Assembly (NCBI GenBank): GCA_004794785.1
Contig: SJOL01007698.1
Location: forward strand, 243,979 to 307,978
Reading direction: 5' to 3'
Source of the DNA: Opisthorchis felineus
Lineage: Eukaryota > Platyhelminthes > Trematoda > Opisthorchiida > Opisthorchiidae
DNA: 64,000 nt
Part shown: one piece after another, positions 12,766 through 27,900 of the stretch
How positions within the stretch are numbered: position 1 is the stretch's first letter
Layout of the letters: each line of letters begins with the position of its first letter
Notes under the pieces: generated by a model
What the model was told of the DNA's origin: nothing
Seen by the model: only the letters and a program-made list of their open reading frames with translations
The model's database searches: none
Program-made: the position numbers and the translations under genes

Positions 12766-15700
12766 GTGCGTCATCGTCCCTCTATTCAAAAGGGTACACA
12801 AAGCGGCTGTTCAGCTATCAGCCTGGCGCTTGTCATAACACAGCTGGTAGCTTCAGTAGTGCTGCGACGCCCGACCCCAATGCGTGAGTCACCAGTCCGA
12901 GATCATCAACCAGGCTTTCATCCGGGTATAAAATGCATTGCTCATGTCTTCACACCTCGTCAAATGTTTGAGCAGCACCATACAATTGCGGTTTTCTTCG
13001 ATTTCAAAGGGGACTTTAACTCCGTAGACAGATTAGTTTTTTTACGTATACTTGGCTAAAGAGAAATGCCGCCGAAGCTCGTAAATAGATTTCGTGATCT
13101 CTATTCCCACATTTCTGGTCGCGCGGGAGTTTACAGCGAATTGTCCAGACGTCTTCCTACAGCTAGTGGGGTTTGGCAAGGCTGCCTTCTCTCGCCGTTC
13201 CTGTTCAATTTTGTCATCGATATTATCATGGAGTGCGCTCTGCAAAGGATCTTGGCTCCATGTAGAGAGAGAGACTGGCAGACTTGGACTAACGGACAAC
13301 ATTGTCTTGTTAATTGACGACCATCGGTCCGCATGATCTACTCTAAATAGACTTTTGGAGGTGACCCCTACTTTAGGTATACGTTTTTTACCTCCGAAAT
13401 GCAAATATTGTTTGTGTCATTCTGAAATTTCAGGTACAAAGACTTGAATATGTTGGCCCGTTTACCCATCTGGACGGTTGTATAAGTCATGACTGTACCG
13501 GACAGAAGAGGTCACCGCGCACATCACCATGGCGCGGACAGCATTTATGAGCTGGTCCAGAACGAATTTCACTTAGTAAAGAGGGCCCTCCGTACGAGCC
13601 AACTGTAAGCGAATCTTTACTCTAGGTGAAAAATGACCCCTCTGATGCGGGAACTTTGGACGGATTCAAACTTTTACTCATCAGTGCCTTCACTTTTCGG
13701 CGGACATTAGCTGGCTGCAGCGTGGTTCTAATGAAGTGGTGCCGGTGCTGAATCAGAATCAGGTTTAGGTATTTGGAGTATGTAGCAGGCATGCCCGACT
13801 ACCTTCTACAAGCTGTTTACATCCTTTCGAGGAACTTAGCCTCTGTGTACTTTCTCACCCAACTTGAAAAACGACGTCGAAGATGAGCCTCGATTGACTC
13901 CAAGCCCTTTCTTCAGGAGTGGACTTTAAAATCCAGTCACGTAAAATCGACCTAACAAGCAGAGTTTGATAATCTCTTCAACCAACTCGTGGTATTTACA
14001 CCGATCTATGAGAATGTGAGTTGATTCAAAACTAAAATGATTAATTGCTTGCCTGCTTCTCTGACACAAGAAGGATGTGTGCTGTCAAAGATCTGGTCTC
14101 CTTACGATGAATAATGCGCAATATGTAAATAAGATCAATCACATCTTATCCGATATCTCGAAATCCACACGAGACAATGTTGTGTACTGCAAACGATGTT
14201 GCAAATTCTATGTCGGTCCCTAGCGTCCTGCTTCGCCCATTATGATATATCAAAAGGCACAGTAGCTTGAGACAGTTATTTAGAGAGACAAATGAAAACC
14301 ATTACAACTGTATTTATAGGTTACCACCGAATGTTCCTCAAGGTCACACTAGAATCTTCGTGAGGGGGAGAGAAGGGCCGAACTACAAATGCCCGATCTA
14401 GATTGTCTGACATTCTGACCAATTAAGGCCTGCCTTCGTTTGATCCGTAGACCGTATCTGAGACATCCATCCAATCGACGTGATGTTCCGTTATTAAGAG
14501 CGGCTGGCCTCCGGAGAGACAACAAGGTCGGTAGTATAGTTTTGGTGAGTTGCAGGTTCCTCTTGAGTTACACCTGAATCGGCCACCTGAACCGAAATTC
14601 AAAATGTTTCACTGTATAACGCGTATTTGGATGCTCCTTCGTTGTATACACAGGCCGGAAGCCTGGTTTCGATTTTCAAACCAATGAATCCCAAAGTCCT
14701 TATGTTATGGCAGAAACAACAGGCTCCCCGTTCCCATAAGTTTTGGTCCGGAGAATATCTCATGGCACTAAGATGAGCTTATTGCTACGCAGCAGGATGT
14801 CAAAACGCATACAGAGTCAATACCTTTGTCACCCACTAAGATGCGAGGCCAATTTCATTTACTAATACTAATGACCGTTCAGTTGTAACGCTTTTGGTGC
14901 TCGAGAGAAACACAAGGAGCAGTCAAAATGCCGGGATTTGGTTCGAACCACGGACCTCTCGGTCAGTAGGTTCGCACCCTACCGAATGAGCCATCCCAAG
15001 ATCAATTTAATTTGCAAGTCATTGTACCTACCAGTTGACGTGCACCTTTGGTAGAATTAACTCCGGGGTCTTGGGATGAGATCAAAAAGATGCTTACCGA
15101 GACGTATCCTACCTCTGCCACGTAATCCGAGTTTTATTCCACCCCAAAGGAGCACGCTCTGTGTCAGATGACCTCCAATTGATCGGGTGGTCGTGTGATT
15201 CAACACACCGCGCGGACACAAATCTCTCAAGGGCACAAACCAGGTTTATGCTCTCTGAAAGTCTTTAATTTAAACGTGAAATTTCCACGGTTTTCTTGAT
15301 AATCACTCAAGTTAGATGGGACTTGAGAAATCGGTCATTTTGTTCTTGTGATTTGTGTTCTGCACGTATTGCATTCGCAGAGAAAGTGCCAATATCCTTC
15401 TCATTGTTCTGCTACCTTGACTTATCCAAAACTTTCCCGGATTCTGTCAGCAAACAGTTAAGCGGAATTTTCATCCAAGTTTTTTTTCATTATGGATTTC
15501 GTTTATTCAATCGCCTGTTAGATGATGTAGCTATTCTACACACACGCAGTTTGCAGCCATGAAAAGCAACGAGAATTCATCAGGGGCTTTCCCTTACTTT
15601 TGTACCGTTTTGTTCGGTCCTCACACACACGTCAGTTAATTTTCTCCCTTCCCTTTCCCTTCAGTCATGTGTTCTGATTCAAGAAATCTACCTGGACGGA

Positions 15701-18700
15701 GCGGTTGCACTTGATGGGCGACTCCGACCGGGAGACCAAATTCTTGAGGTAGTTTTTTGCTGTCAATTTCTGATGAATAATGTCTCTCCATATTTCTACT
15801 TTCAAATCTTGTTTTGCCAATCCTCGTTCTTTGTCAGGCGCGGCATTGGTGCACTTGCCAGAGACTTTTCCCCAAAAATTCCAATAAAATAAACGACTCC
15901 GTTGCAATACGATTATCTCCCATTTTTTAATATATAAAAAATATTAACTTAAGCCAAGGACTTCGACTGACAAGCTACACGTGAAGCTTCTGCAAGTTGG
16001 GTGATGATACTTCCCCCGGTCGACAATGCGAGCAGCCACCATTCCCCGAATCTCGATTGCACCCTAATTTATTGTCACGTTAGCTTGGGCAAAGGCTGAA
16101 CGTGGCCCGCGTTGAGGACGGTCGAACAACCAGCTTCCAAAACCGTTTCATCTAGTATGTGTCCTTATTTTCTGTCCTAATTCACACATTCAAGCGTGCT
16201 ACTCTGATGCGACCGAGTTCTACGAACGCAGTCTGAGTAAATCGCCGACAACTCCATAATCGTGTGTGCTAGTCCACATCCCTTGCGCATCCCTCAGATT
16301 CCTGTGTTTTTGACGGCGTTCCACGTGAATCTCGATTTCTATGCTTCAGTATCCGTACTGATTTCGACCGATTTCTCCGCATTCCCCAGTCTGCGTTCAT
16401 TAGCGTTGTAAGGACTTAAACAATCGATAATTTATGCTGTTAGCGCCATGCCAACAAGAACAGTTTTTGGCCGCCCTGCAAGATCACATGTTCATTCCGT
16501 CTGCCAACCAACCAAGCATTCGGCCAGTTTGTTTTTCCAGAATCGAGTCACGTGTCTGAAGGCGCACGCCTGTGCTTGCATGCGCGCACCCACTCACGGC
16601 CGCGTGAAGACTGGACCCGATATGGTTATCTCTGTGGCTGGTCTCGGAAACAGCGATTGATCCTAGCTCGATCATTTACGTATCATTCTGGTTAGTCTCT
16701 AGGCCTTACTGGCTGGTTTACTGACATAATCCAGTTAAATTCTGCCTCTGTCCTCATACTGCCGCTTATCGGCTAAAAGCTGTGTGATGGGTTACGAATT
16801 CATTTCACCTAACTATACTGTTTGGAAGACCTTATAAAGCCTTCGCTCCTGTGGGCGCTCATCATCATCAACAAAATGACATCAGTGTTCGACACTGATG
16901 CTTCGCTTCCGCACCTATGGGGGTTCATGCATCGCTGGAGACTAACCTTCTGGTCACCCGCTTGTGAGTTTGTTTTCTACGACCCGAATAGTGGTCCCTT
17001 GTTTCGGCTTGTTCTCCGAACCCTCAATCTACGAAGTTCTACCCCAGGATTTTTTGATCCCTTGTGTTTCCTCAAAATTTCAAAAAAGTAGGCCTGATTT
17101 TGCTGCATAAGCCGTGAATGTATTTTGACAGATGAATTTAGTGAGCGCATCAGCAAGCCACGAACAATATTCACCAGCCTTTATCATCTTTATTGTCAGA
17201 CTCGAGTTTCAATGAAAACTTGAGGACGGTCATACTTAGCATCTGCGAACAGCTAAAACCATTTCGGATATTTGATCACCGATGTCTTTGTAGGATAGTA
17301 GGCGTTAGTGGTTGCAGTATGAGCATACTGAAATGGGTCTTGGGCGACTACTAGACATTGAGTCGAATTCACTTGAGCAGCAGATAAAGCTTTTCAGGTT
17401 AAGGAGATTGGGTCATGTACCACGTACGCTTGGCCGGCCAAAGAAAGCCGTGTATTCCACCCGAAACATTTGTTGGCCGAAATATCGCAGAGGGCAAGTA
17501 ATAGGTCGCAGCGCGAAATGAAAGCGCAACTATCATCCAGTTCGTATTCGGTGCATGTTGTTGGGTGTTTTTCGTGGGGAATCTCGTGCAAAGTAGGAGT
17601 GTTACTTGTGAGGTCTTTTCTGCCAGGCCGGCACTCGAACTTGCCTTTCTCTCACTGGCCGCACCTCACTGGTAATCACAATAAACTAACATGCAACCAC
17701 ATGGACGTCGCAGCACTCCACCCACACATCTCACTATCGGTATTCGGTTGCCCGGCTCGCTTGACGCCATCGCAAGAGCTTCTTTCGCTTCCAGTGTCAC
17801 CGGTTCAAGCTACGACTGAGGCTACCATAGCTTTGTTCTGCGACACAGACGCATCCCTCGTGTCACTTGTGTCTCACCAGCTGCCCAGCCAGCATAGGGT
17901 TGGCGACGTTTCCGGGCTTTCCTCAAGTCCCCGGAGCCTGCATGCAGCTATCACCCAACCCCGATAACATTCGTTATCGCTCGACGGAATTCCAGAAGGG
18001 CTCGTCGCGGTTAGCTGGTCTCATTTAGGAAATCGAAGAAATTTGCCCGGATGTTCTGTTGATGTTCTATTTTCGGGGTGCGAGCATTCTGATGCTTGAA
18101 TTTCTCAACAAAAAGACGGGGACTTTCCGGACCAGCTATTGTAAGGTTTCCTAGTCAATCCGCCAGCTGGCTAGCATAGTTTACGTCCGATAGGCTTCTT
18201 TCGGCTCAAAAGAGGAACTGCACCCATACTTTAGGTCTGAATGAATCGTGAAATAAAATTCCTTAGTTGAAAAGTTAATTATTGTAATTCCAAAACGATT
18301 ATTATTTGTCATCACTCTATTGGTGCGATTACCGAGCGATTAGCATCCCATATTCTACAGGTTATGGGTGCGAGCCTTAGTGAGGATACGTGGTACACGT
18401 ACTGCTAAATAAAATCCATGAAATTTGGCTTCTATTCATCCCACGAAACTTGGCGTGCGATATGTTTTGGTAATCCCTTTTGGGTTACCGTAACTTCGCC
18501 TGACGAAATCCAATGTGGAACCTTGGGAGATCGCAACCTCGAAAATTTGTAGAGGGACACAATGATGTTTTGCCAAATCCCGAAGGAGCCAGCCAACCCG
18601 CGATGTGCGCATTTACTGTTGAAATTGTAGTGTATCTGTGTGTATGCATTTGCATCTGAGTCTTTTACGCATATCTGGAAAGTTTTCGGCTCGAACCCCA

Positions 18701-18892
18701 CCAGAATTCGTGTGATGCACAACGATTATGCACCAGGCCGGGTATCTCTTCGGACATCCTTGCTTCACACCATGAACATGAAAAAGGCATGGAAGTGCTT
18801 CCTCTAGCGCCATGTTTAGGTATTAGTTTAGTAGTATTAGTATTAGTATTAGTTTGATTGAGTTGGTATTGGTTGTTACGCCTGGTTGTGTT

Positions 18893-18935
<43 letters not shown>

Positions 18936-21900
18936 ACATTATCTGCGGGACTCTTAACCGAAGGTTACCCGGTTAGGTTTGAGATGTTTCTTGACCCATG
19001 GACACTGCACATTTGATTCAACAATGTGATGTATTTGAAGCAGGCACTTTCCCTCACAATCTGTTCATCAGTTTACTGTCTTTTAGTTCATTGGTTCTAA
19101 ATGTATCATCAGGACCTTTGGGCCTTGTTTTTCCCCTTTGTTGTGGTTTACCAAGCACACTTATAGATGTCATCAGGTTGGTTGAGGGGTAATAGACCGG
19201 CCACAGGGAAATTAGAATACCGAGAGCATGTAGCAGCTGTGGCCGGCTCCAGGTATGATTGAGATCATCTAACATGACGAGTTTCGTAATTTGCCTAACC
19301 TACCTTGAGTTTCACACAACATTGGTAACTGAGAAAACCATGATCCCTACTCACTACTTGCTTAATTTATTCGACTACTTACTATTTCCTGAGGCATGAT
19401 TAGTCGGTCTCAGAGATACACGCTGCTCAAACAGGGAAACCGGCTGTCAGATTTGTATAAATCGTGACCCACTGCCAGCCCCAGTAACGGACTTCGTAGA
19501 CCACGTGGAGACCGAGTTGCTGCACGTCGCTGTTGACCGTATCAAGGTAGGTTTTCAGTTGTCCAAAAGTATAGTAAAACTTGACCATACCGGCCTTGGC
19601 TGGTTACTTATTGCTGCACTTTCAGTTCACGTGGGCTCACGTACAAACACTCGTCTCTCCCTCGCTCCGTGTATTTTTACCCAGCGTCTTATTTTCACCT
19701 AGATTAACGGCCATCCTATCACAACTGCCACGCACCTCGAGGCCCATCAACAGTTGACTGCTCCGACACCAATAGTCCAGCTTACGGTGTTTCGGGAGTC
19801 CGTGAGCTGGAATGCGCGTCAAGGGACACTATGCCAAACACAAGAAGGTAGGCGCTTGTCTCTTACTCCGTGTTAGCCGTAACCCTGGAAGACCACCAAC
19901 CTGCCGGTGTTAACATGCTTCCATAAAGAACTTGCTTACCTAACACCCTGCCTGTCCTATCATTTGGGTTGTAAACTCCATTGATTGCATTGATTCCCCT
20001 GTGGTTACTCCGTCCATTCTCGGTCCATTCCAGGCTGATATTTTAGTTTCTACAGCTACACAGATGGAATGTGTCCAATGCATCTCTGTCCGGCTAATGA
20101 AGGTGGTTCCTAATGAACGGACTGACATTTCTTTCTTCACACTACGCGGCGTACAACCTCCAGGATAAATGAATTTACCTTCTAGACTATTGTGTCCGGT
20201 GCAAAAACACATTTCGCATCATATTTTCAGCGTCCAATGAGCACCTAAGAAGCAAGAATACAACGGTCGATTTTTCACAGTCAATGCTTTTTTCACGGAA
20301 AAAATTTTGGAAAAATTTCATCTCAACACTGTGATTGAGCTCCCCCACTTGTCGGGAAGTAACAGCCGACTTGATTGCACCAGAGTTGTCTTATTTGGCT
20401 TCGGGAAAGATTTCAGAGTTCGGAAAAGTTCACCCTCTGCTATAGTATCGGCTATGGTAAGAGTATCGTCCTCGTGGACCAAGTCGTCCAAAAGTTAACT
20501 ACATAGTTCATAGCACCCATCAGCAGGCTGGAGAACACACAGCAGTGTTCAACACATATGCTTCACTGCCGTACAACCATAATTTATTTGAAGGCCTTAT
20601 TGCGAAGAAAAGGATAAAAGTGGACGGGGAAGGAACTTAGTGCTAGCTTACTACAATCATTCCGAGGTGCCTACACCTCCAGACAATCATTCCCCACTGA
20701 TCTTTTATAGTTGATTCTGCTACATTATTCCACGTTTTTTTTTCATCTTAGGTCAGTCCCGAACTGTTCAACGCAGTAAGATCATACGAGTCATGGTGGC
20801 TGGCAATTTACATAAGGCTTTTGTAACCGAACCACCTGTTGATTGAATCCTTGTGGTGAGGTTGAGAGGCTGAATAAATTCAGTGCATGAATTGGTCCTT
20901 TAAAGGAAACATACACGGGCTAGTTTTTTGTCTTGTTATACGACCCTGAACCAACAAATCTGAATATGGTTTCTATGAGCCCTAAGAATTGCGGCAGTTG
21001 CCCGTCTGCATCCTACAACAGCCATCTGATGTTGATTATAGGCGAACATTTCTCATGATGATGCAGTGAAGTGGGTTGGAAATAAACAGGTGTTGATATT
21101 GAACAGATTGCAACTGAGGCGAGTAATAGTTCCGCTGGCGTTACGATTTCGGCTGCGACCATAGGCGAATGGTGCTGTAATTCGTTTACTCCACGTGACC
21201 TTCCGCCTTTGGAACTTATTCCTACATGTTTGCACATAGCCAGCTGAAATTATGGTTCTCCTGTCTCTTTTCCCACGTGCGTATTGGCCCGATAAGGCTA
21301 CTAGGAAAGTATACTTCCAGCACTTGATAAACTTTATCGTGGCATAGCGTTCGACAGCACCGTCATTATCCTCCCAGGAACCCATCTCCTGACTTGCGAG
21401 CTTCGATCGCACTTTTAACTTACACACCCATTCCCATCCACAGAGTACTGTGCCGGCTTTTATAGCTCTGCTGCTTAGGACCCCTAGATGATTGTTCAGG
21501 ATGAGATACATGCCAACTGGATGAAAGTTATGCCGGATCAATAGTTGAAGCCCCATAGACGATAGCTATCAGTACATTTCTGTAACACCCGGTAGCGTTG
21601 GTTGGTGGTCTTAGTCAGTGACAGCTCAGACAAAGAGCCCCATGTCACCATGCGTGCCCTGAGTGATTACCTGGATTTTACTTGACTTGTTCGATATGGA
21701 CCAGTTTCTGTGTGTATTTCGGTATTGCCTGCATTTTGCCATTCAGTGCTGTATACATTTCATTTTTATTCCATAACTCCTTTGTTATTGGTTTATCTTT
21801 TCTACTCGTCCCACAGAGGTATTCTGCGTCAAGCTATGCAAGCGACAAGGCAAAGTTCTGGGGATTAAACTGGTGGGCAAAAAGTGAGTACACTGACTAT

Positions 21901-24900
21901 TACTTATTCCCGCATGTCCTCTAATTGACGGGCGAAAAGTCATTATTTCCTAGTTTTATCACTGTTTAACCTCACTGAAGTTTTGTTATCTTCGTCTCTC
22001 ATATTCATGTCTTATCGGATTAGCATTTTAGGTAGTTTGTTCGTATATACACACAACAGTGAGCAGCAGCAATATACGGGCAGTGCACTGCTGAAGTAAG
22101 TAACTTGTCACTACGGTCCACTCTGGTCATACCGTCACTCGCCATAATATCGCTCTCGCCTTTTGTCATCTGTGAACCTTTCATATGTCGCTCGTTGTCC
22201 CTGTCTTGATCCAGGTCGGATTCCATTCGTTATCCGGACTGTCTCATTCACTGCCTCTCTCAATAGCTGTGCTGTACAGCTCGCTTTTCGCATTGCTTGT
22301 CGTTTTTGCTTGAGGTCTTCCTATACTCGGGTTGGGCCTTGGATCTAGGACCATAATTCCTACAGTGGGCTCACGGATATAGGGTGGGAATCAAAGAAAG
22401 CCATGTCCAGTTCACGTCACTGAAGCCAAAATTGCATTTACCATGATCACGTTGATGCGGCGTACTCAATTTTAGTCCGTCACTCGTTAAAACGGCGTCC
22501 TGGGCTGCCGTCACCTTCCGAATTCCGCATCAGGCATTCCGATGTAGATCCTCATTATGCTGTCCTCATGACAGCCACGTCATAGCAACCTGATTTATCG
22601 TTCTCTTGCCTTCTGTTAGCTCGGGCTACATCTTCCCTCTTGTAGTTAGATTGATCATTTCAACCCACTTGCAAGCAAACTCGCAGGAAAAGAGGAAGGG
22701 CAACCTAGTTGAAGAATAAGCACACTTTCTTACACTCCCAGCCTCATAAGAATCCGAAAGCGGATGCGTAAGCGGAGCTGTAAAATAGCAAAACCGTTTC
22801 TTTGTTGAGTTTTGTGCTAATTTGGAAGTTTAACAAACTGATTCTGAATGAAACTTCCTTGGTCTCGTGAAGGATGAAAGGAAAGCTAACAACGCAGATA
22901 AACCCATAAGCCAACCAGCAAAATTTTACAGCGAAGTTCATGAGAAAGGTTTGTGACGTTCCATGGTCTAAAAATCGAGCTCAAGGTAGCCGCGACACTA
23001 CTCAAAGAACACTGCCAAAACAACGGAAAACGTCACCTATAAAGCATTGTGAAAAGTTACTGTCCCCAATGTAGTTTTGTTCACTGCAAATGTTTTTTTG
23101 AAAAGGTATCTGTCGGTGCCCTATCTATGTCTAATTTATAGACTTATCGATACAGCTCATGTGAGATTTCATTGGCGTTTGAACTCGTTATAATGTCATT
23201 TTCGCTTAGCATCGTTATTTTCGAAAAAAAGCGATGGCGTTATAGCGAGCATAAACTTGATTTAGTCGTTTTTGCTAATATAGTTTGGTTGTTTTTATTC
23301 TGAGGACAGATTTTTTTCACATATATTGTGTACGCCTCTTGACAAGCCTTCACTTGCACTAATCTTAATCTGCGGTGTCCCGCTCAAAAGGTGCGTAGCC
23401 CTTGGCTAAAGCATGGTTCTACTCAAACGCAGTTTAGGTGAGATCGGATCATCCGATTTACTTCTTGGAAGGATTGGTCGTTCAAGAGTATGTTCCTGAA
23501 AGGGACCACCATATACCATTTCCGGAAGGCGATTGTTTCAGCTTGGCCGAGCTTATTCTCCATGTTTGCATGTCTCTTCGTTATCCTCTCCATAGACACT
23601 TGCCTGGCCTGTATGTGCTCGACCTGGTCCCGGGTTGCGAGGCAGACTGCGATGGACGATTACAGAAGGACGACCAGATTTTGGAGATCAACGGGATTGA
23701 TTTGTCCAATGGTACGCAAGAACAGGCGGCACATATCATCAATGTAAGTCAGACGAATGCGCTGGAGTCACGCGATAATCCAAGTGGGTTACAGTATCCT
23801 GTCATTGCGCATAATCTCGACTCCCACATTATATGCGAACCTGAATAAAGTGGTCTAATTCACAGAGCTAGTTGCATTGTTCGATAAAACCAAAGCAGTC
23901 TTAGGGCATCATAAGGTCAGCATATGTTATGAAGTCGGTGGACTCATGTTGAGATAGTTGGAAACAATGTGCAGAAGATCATGGAAGTCTCTTCGAAATT
24001 ACACGTCAGCATGAGCGCCGTCTAAGTTGCGTCGAGGTCACGTTAGTTTCCCGGTGGGATATAGTTTATGTGGCTTTCGTGCTCCGCTGGACCGAGTTGG
24101 ACGTTCCACGCGTAATCTTTGTGACCCAGGTCGATGCTGAAAATATACATATCCACTCATACTACAATGCGAAAACGACGTTGGATGGGAAGCTCAGGAA
24201 TTGTGGTGTTGGTTTGATCAGCAAATTACGAGCCAACTGGAACGGCCGGTGAGCTAGATACCATTACAACTGGTTATGCAGATAGCAATTTTGTCAGTCT
24301 ATCTGTTGTTGCAAAAATGCGGTTGCCATGGGAATTATATGCTGGAGAACAAAACCCTTCTCATGGGACCTGTGCAGTGAAGCGCGCCATTTAGCTTACG
24401 CCTGAATCGTACGTTACGCCAACCTCCTGCCATGGGCGTGACGGTTGAACTGGATTACGAAAACCTGCTTCAGCCAGTCAACACTACCACCCGGTTTCAC
24501 GCACAATGATTTAGGATGCCGTCTCTGAACGAATTCATTTACTGTCGCAAGCGAAGTCAAACACCACACCAAAACCGAGCATATACTTCCCGTGGAAACA
24601 TGTGAAATCGCGCTTTACATGTAAACACGAAGGATTGTCTACCTAGCGGCGAGCACTTCCAGACAAACTTGTAGTCTTGGACCTTCCAACAGAAACCACC
24701 CGCTTGTTAATCCCTCATCGTTTGAAATTCCCTTTCCACTTGGCATGCACCGTTTATCAACCTGGTAAGCTGTCGCTTCGAGTGGATCTATCACAGCTGA
24801 CTTGCATGTCCTCTTCTTTTGTAAAAGAGTGGGGCCGCTTCAAGTTATTTTAATGAATTGCCCGATGCATCGACCTGTCCCAACGTGATTACTTTGGTGT

Positions 24901-27900
24901 GTGTACACTCATCGCAGAATCCTAAACGAATCTATCGATTTCGATGAGAACGCGGATACATGTCGATCACGCAACTACAGTGGTCTCTACGCAAGTACAT
25001 ATGCAATGGTGATCGCAGCTTTTTTGTGTAAGTTTCCACACACCAACATCAGACGACTACACTAAAGTTCATCTCGATTCCACTGCCGTGCATTATTGGA
25101 GTGATGAGGGTCAATCCACGCTTTCCAGCAGGCACAGTCAAAGTTGCAAGTGTGAATCGGTCGATTCATTTATGAATGATCAGATCGTCGGACTAATTGA
25201 AAATGTGAGGAAATCTGTGCAAACCCCCCCTTTAGTAAAGCCCTAAATTCACTACCAAAACACGTGATAAGTCTGACTTTTTCAGGGTTGCATCCTCACA
25301 TTCATTGTTGTCCTGTGGAATTTATCCGCATCTATTTCGAAGAGTACTCTAATCCAAACAATGCATGTGCAATTATTGGTCCCCTCTGCAGCCATCAAAC
25401 TAGATTTGCATTCGTTTAATCTGTTAACTAGTTTCTCTTTTGTTTATTGCGTTTATCTTTACAGACTGCCTCGGATGTTGTGTGCTTCAAAGTGAGTCGT
25501 CGTTCTCGTGCAGACACTCCGGATATCTTGCGGACCACAAACGACTCCTCCGAAAGAATGGATCTCTCGGCATCACTGCGCATCACCCAGTTTGGAATGA
25601 CCCGGAAGGAAAAGGACTCCAGTCTCGATCAAATTCGATTCGACAAGACCGATGACACTGGTATGCGGTCACAGCAGAGGTCACGGTCTGTTCAGTCAGA
25701 AGGAGGAGTCCACACACCTCAGGCTGGTGGGTCACATCGTACTGAGACTTCTTCGCTTCATGCATTTCGAACCCCGTCTTCCGTATCCGAGGCGGACATC
25801 ACGAACTCAACATCACATTTGATAGTAGATGATGAAGATCGCGGGACATCAGGACACGTAAATCGCACGGATAAAATGTTTCCTTCACGAGTCCCCATCG
25901 AGCGAGCGGATCAGAATACAGCATCTCGGTTACCTTCTCACCAAGTAAGCACTAACCGGGTTCTCGACTTTTATTCTGTTATTTGCTGCACATTACGGCG
26001 ATCCACCGAGCGGAACTACTCCGAGCAAATGGGTATTTGCCTTCTCTGGAGAAGGGACTCTGTTAAGGGAATCCCACGTCCAATCGTGGTTGGGGAGAAC
26101 GCTTTTGTGGACTCACGAAGTGCATGGGAGACCCCTGCGATGTGTGCATCAACTTGCGTTTCCTAAGGTGTTTTTGGAACATGTCTTTTCCCATTAAATG
26201 ACCTTTAAGTGTCTTTGAATGACAGCTGGCCTCTATGCCGCTCGGGTACCTACGTCATACATTCTCTAACGGACGTGTCGGCGCTTTAACATTATTGCAC
26301 AAGTTTTACATTGAAAGTAATGAAAAATGCACGTACCGTTTCAAAGTAAGAACCATTCGAGTCGCAGTGGATTGCTCCGCTCTTCCCTTCTTTGCGGCCA
26401 CTAACTAGTGCCATTTTAAAATCTCCAGTGTACTTTGGTTATACCTGATCCTTTGGTCCAACAGTCATTGTTTGACCATCGGTGTCCCGGAAGAATTGAT
26501 CGGGTCCGGTGAGAACATCGTATTAGCAATACTGATGGTTTTATGAAGAAGGAACCCTCCCACAATGGATAAATTACTCACACTCCATAGGTTACATTGG
26601 TTAGGACACGTACTCCGTATGCCAGAGGATCGTCTGCCTCCCAGGGCTTTTTTCGCCCAGCCTTGTGCTGAGTGGAAGCGACCAATAGGTGACCTGGCAA
26701 CGAAGTATGAAAACACTAACCAGTAAACTAAGTCGGGTCGATAACTGCAGTCTCCCTGAATATGGACCCCGGGACTCAACTCACCAATGGTTAATGATAC
26801 TGGCAGACAGACAGTGGCGCTCGTGCATCAAAGCTATCGCCTTCAACGCGCCCGAACCAACTGAAAATGCCATCGCCTGCAATGCTTGGCTGTATCTATC
26901 ACGCTCCCATTTTCCGGTGAACGAAACTGTAGCAGCGGAACCAACGTACTCCCGGTACGTGGTTTTTAGCCGATAAACTCAGCTGAACTGAACTAGTCCA
27001 ACGGTCCGAGCCATAGTGCAACAGCTGAGGTCATTTTACCAGGACCAACGGCTGTGGTCATCGGCAATAACACAATTTTCTGAATCCTAATGCTGCCACA
27101 GGTGTATTTCGAGCCTCACCGAACGCTTAGAATATTACGGTGGTCTCAGATAGTGCGTCTGCGGTCACGGTCGACCGCGTGTGATCGGATTGTGTGGATT
27201 TTAGGACTGACCTTTACTAATTTCGGGATTACACCTATTTGATGAGCCGTAAGAAGGCGAAACGGTAATGGGCTGTCGAAGAATTTTTAGCTATACTATG
27301 AATAATGTATTATGCATTGTGGTCAGTTTGAAATCGTTTAATCAGGGTCGGGTGAGAAACTGATGCATTGTAAGCAATGGAAACTCTACAAAATCTGAGT
27401 AGCTCGCTTTGGACACAGTGGACGCATTACATACACGTACACGTGGACGCATCTTCGATGAACGGGTGACTCCTTCATGTTGCTTGGTGTGTGTGTGCGT
27501 ATGTGTGTCTATACGATAAATTGATCAAATGTGCCAACTCTCGTTGTCAGTGGGATGCGCTCAGAGCCCTATTGCAAGTGGGAGTGGATGACTGGAAAAC
27601 ATGTGAATCTCGATATCTTAGAGAAGAGGCCGACGGGGGTAGCCCGGTGACTTGGATGAGTCAAACAGTCTCGCCTTTCAAAGCCGAATCGACACAAGTT
27701 CACACGCGAAAAGTCGATTGATAGTTTTGTCACTGATTGGCTTGCCATGACAAAGCCGGAAAGGAAGAGCAGTTTGGCTTGGCAGTCCGGCTGGAATTCA
27801 ACGGGAGCTTGATTTATCCTAGCTGAATTATTTAATCTTCAGTTGGACCTTTTACTAATGAATGAAACTGTACCCTACTGTACTCCACTGTGGTTTTTGG

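Larger units (their letters stand above)
12276..15664 (+). other. LNX intron 5
   Basis: SINE with ATT tail, non-LTR reverse transcriptase, possible Penelope piece and a minus-strand SINE head. Nothing recognised in 13570-14070 and 15005-15664. Confidence 0.85.
15749..19702 (+). other. LNX intron 6
   Basis: Hairpin repeat (16860-16915), non-LTR fragment (17230-17500) and GT microsatellite. The rest is unassigned. Confidence 0.85.

Noticed and set aside
17470..17967. A 165-codon plus frame as a possible gene.
   Set aside because: No motif, no ATG-proximal context, and it overlaps a decayed retroelement inside an intron.
19450..19552. Possible exon ending in atcaag|gtaggt, upstream of LNX exon 7.
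   Set aside because: Exons 6 and 7 already join in phase 0 and complete PDZ1; nothing in LNX matches it.
21053..21556. A 167-codon minus frame in LNX intron 7.
   Set aside because: No recognisable domain or splice partners; probably chance.
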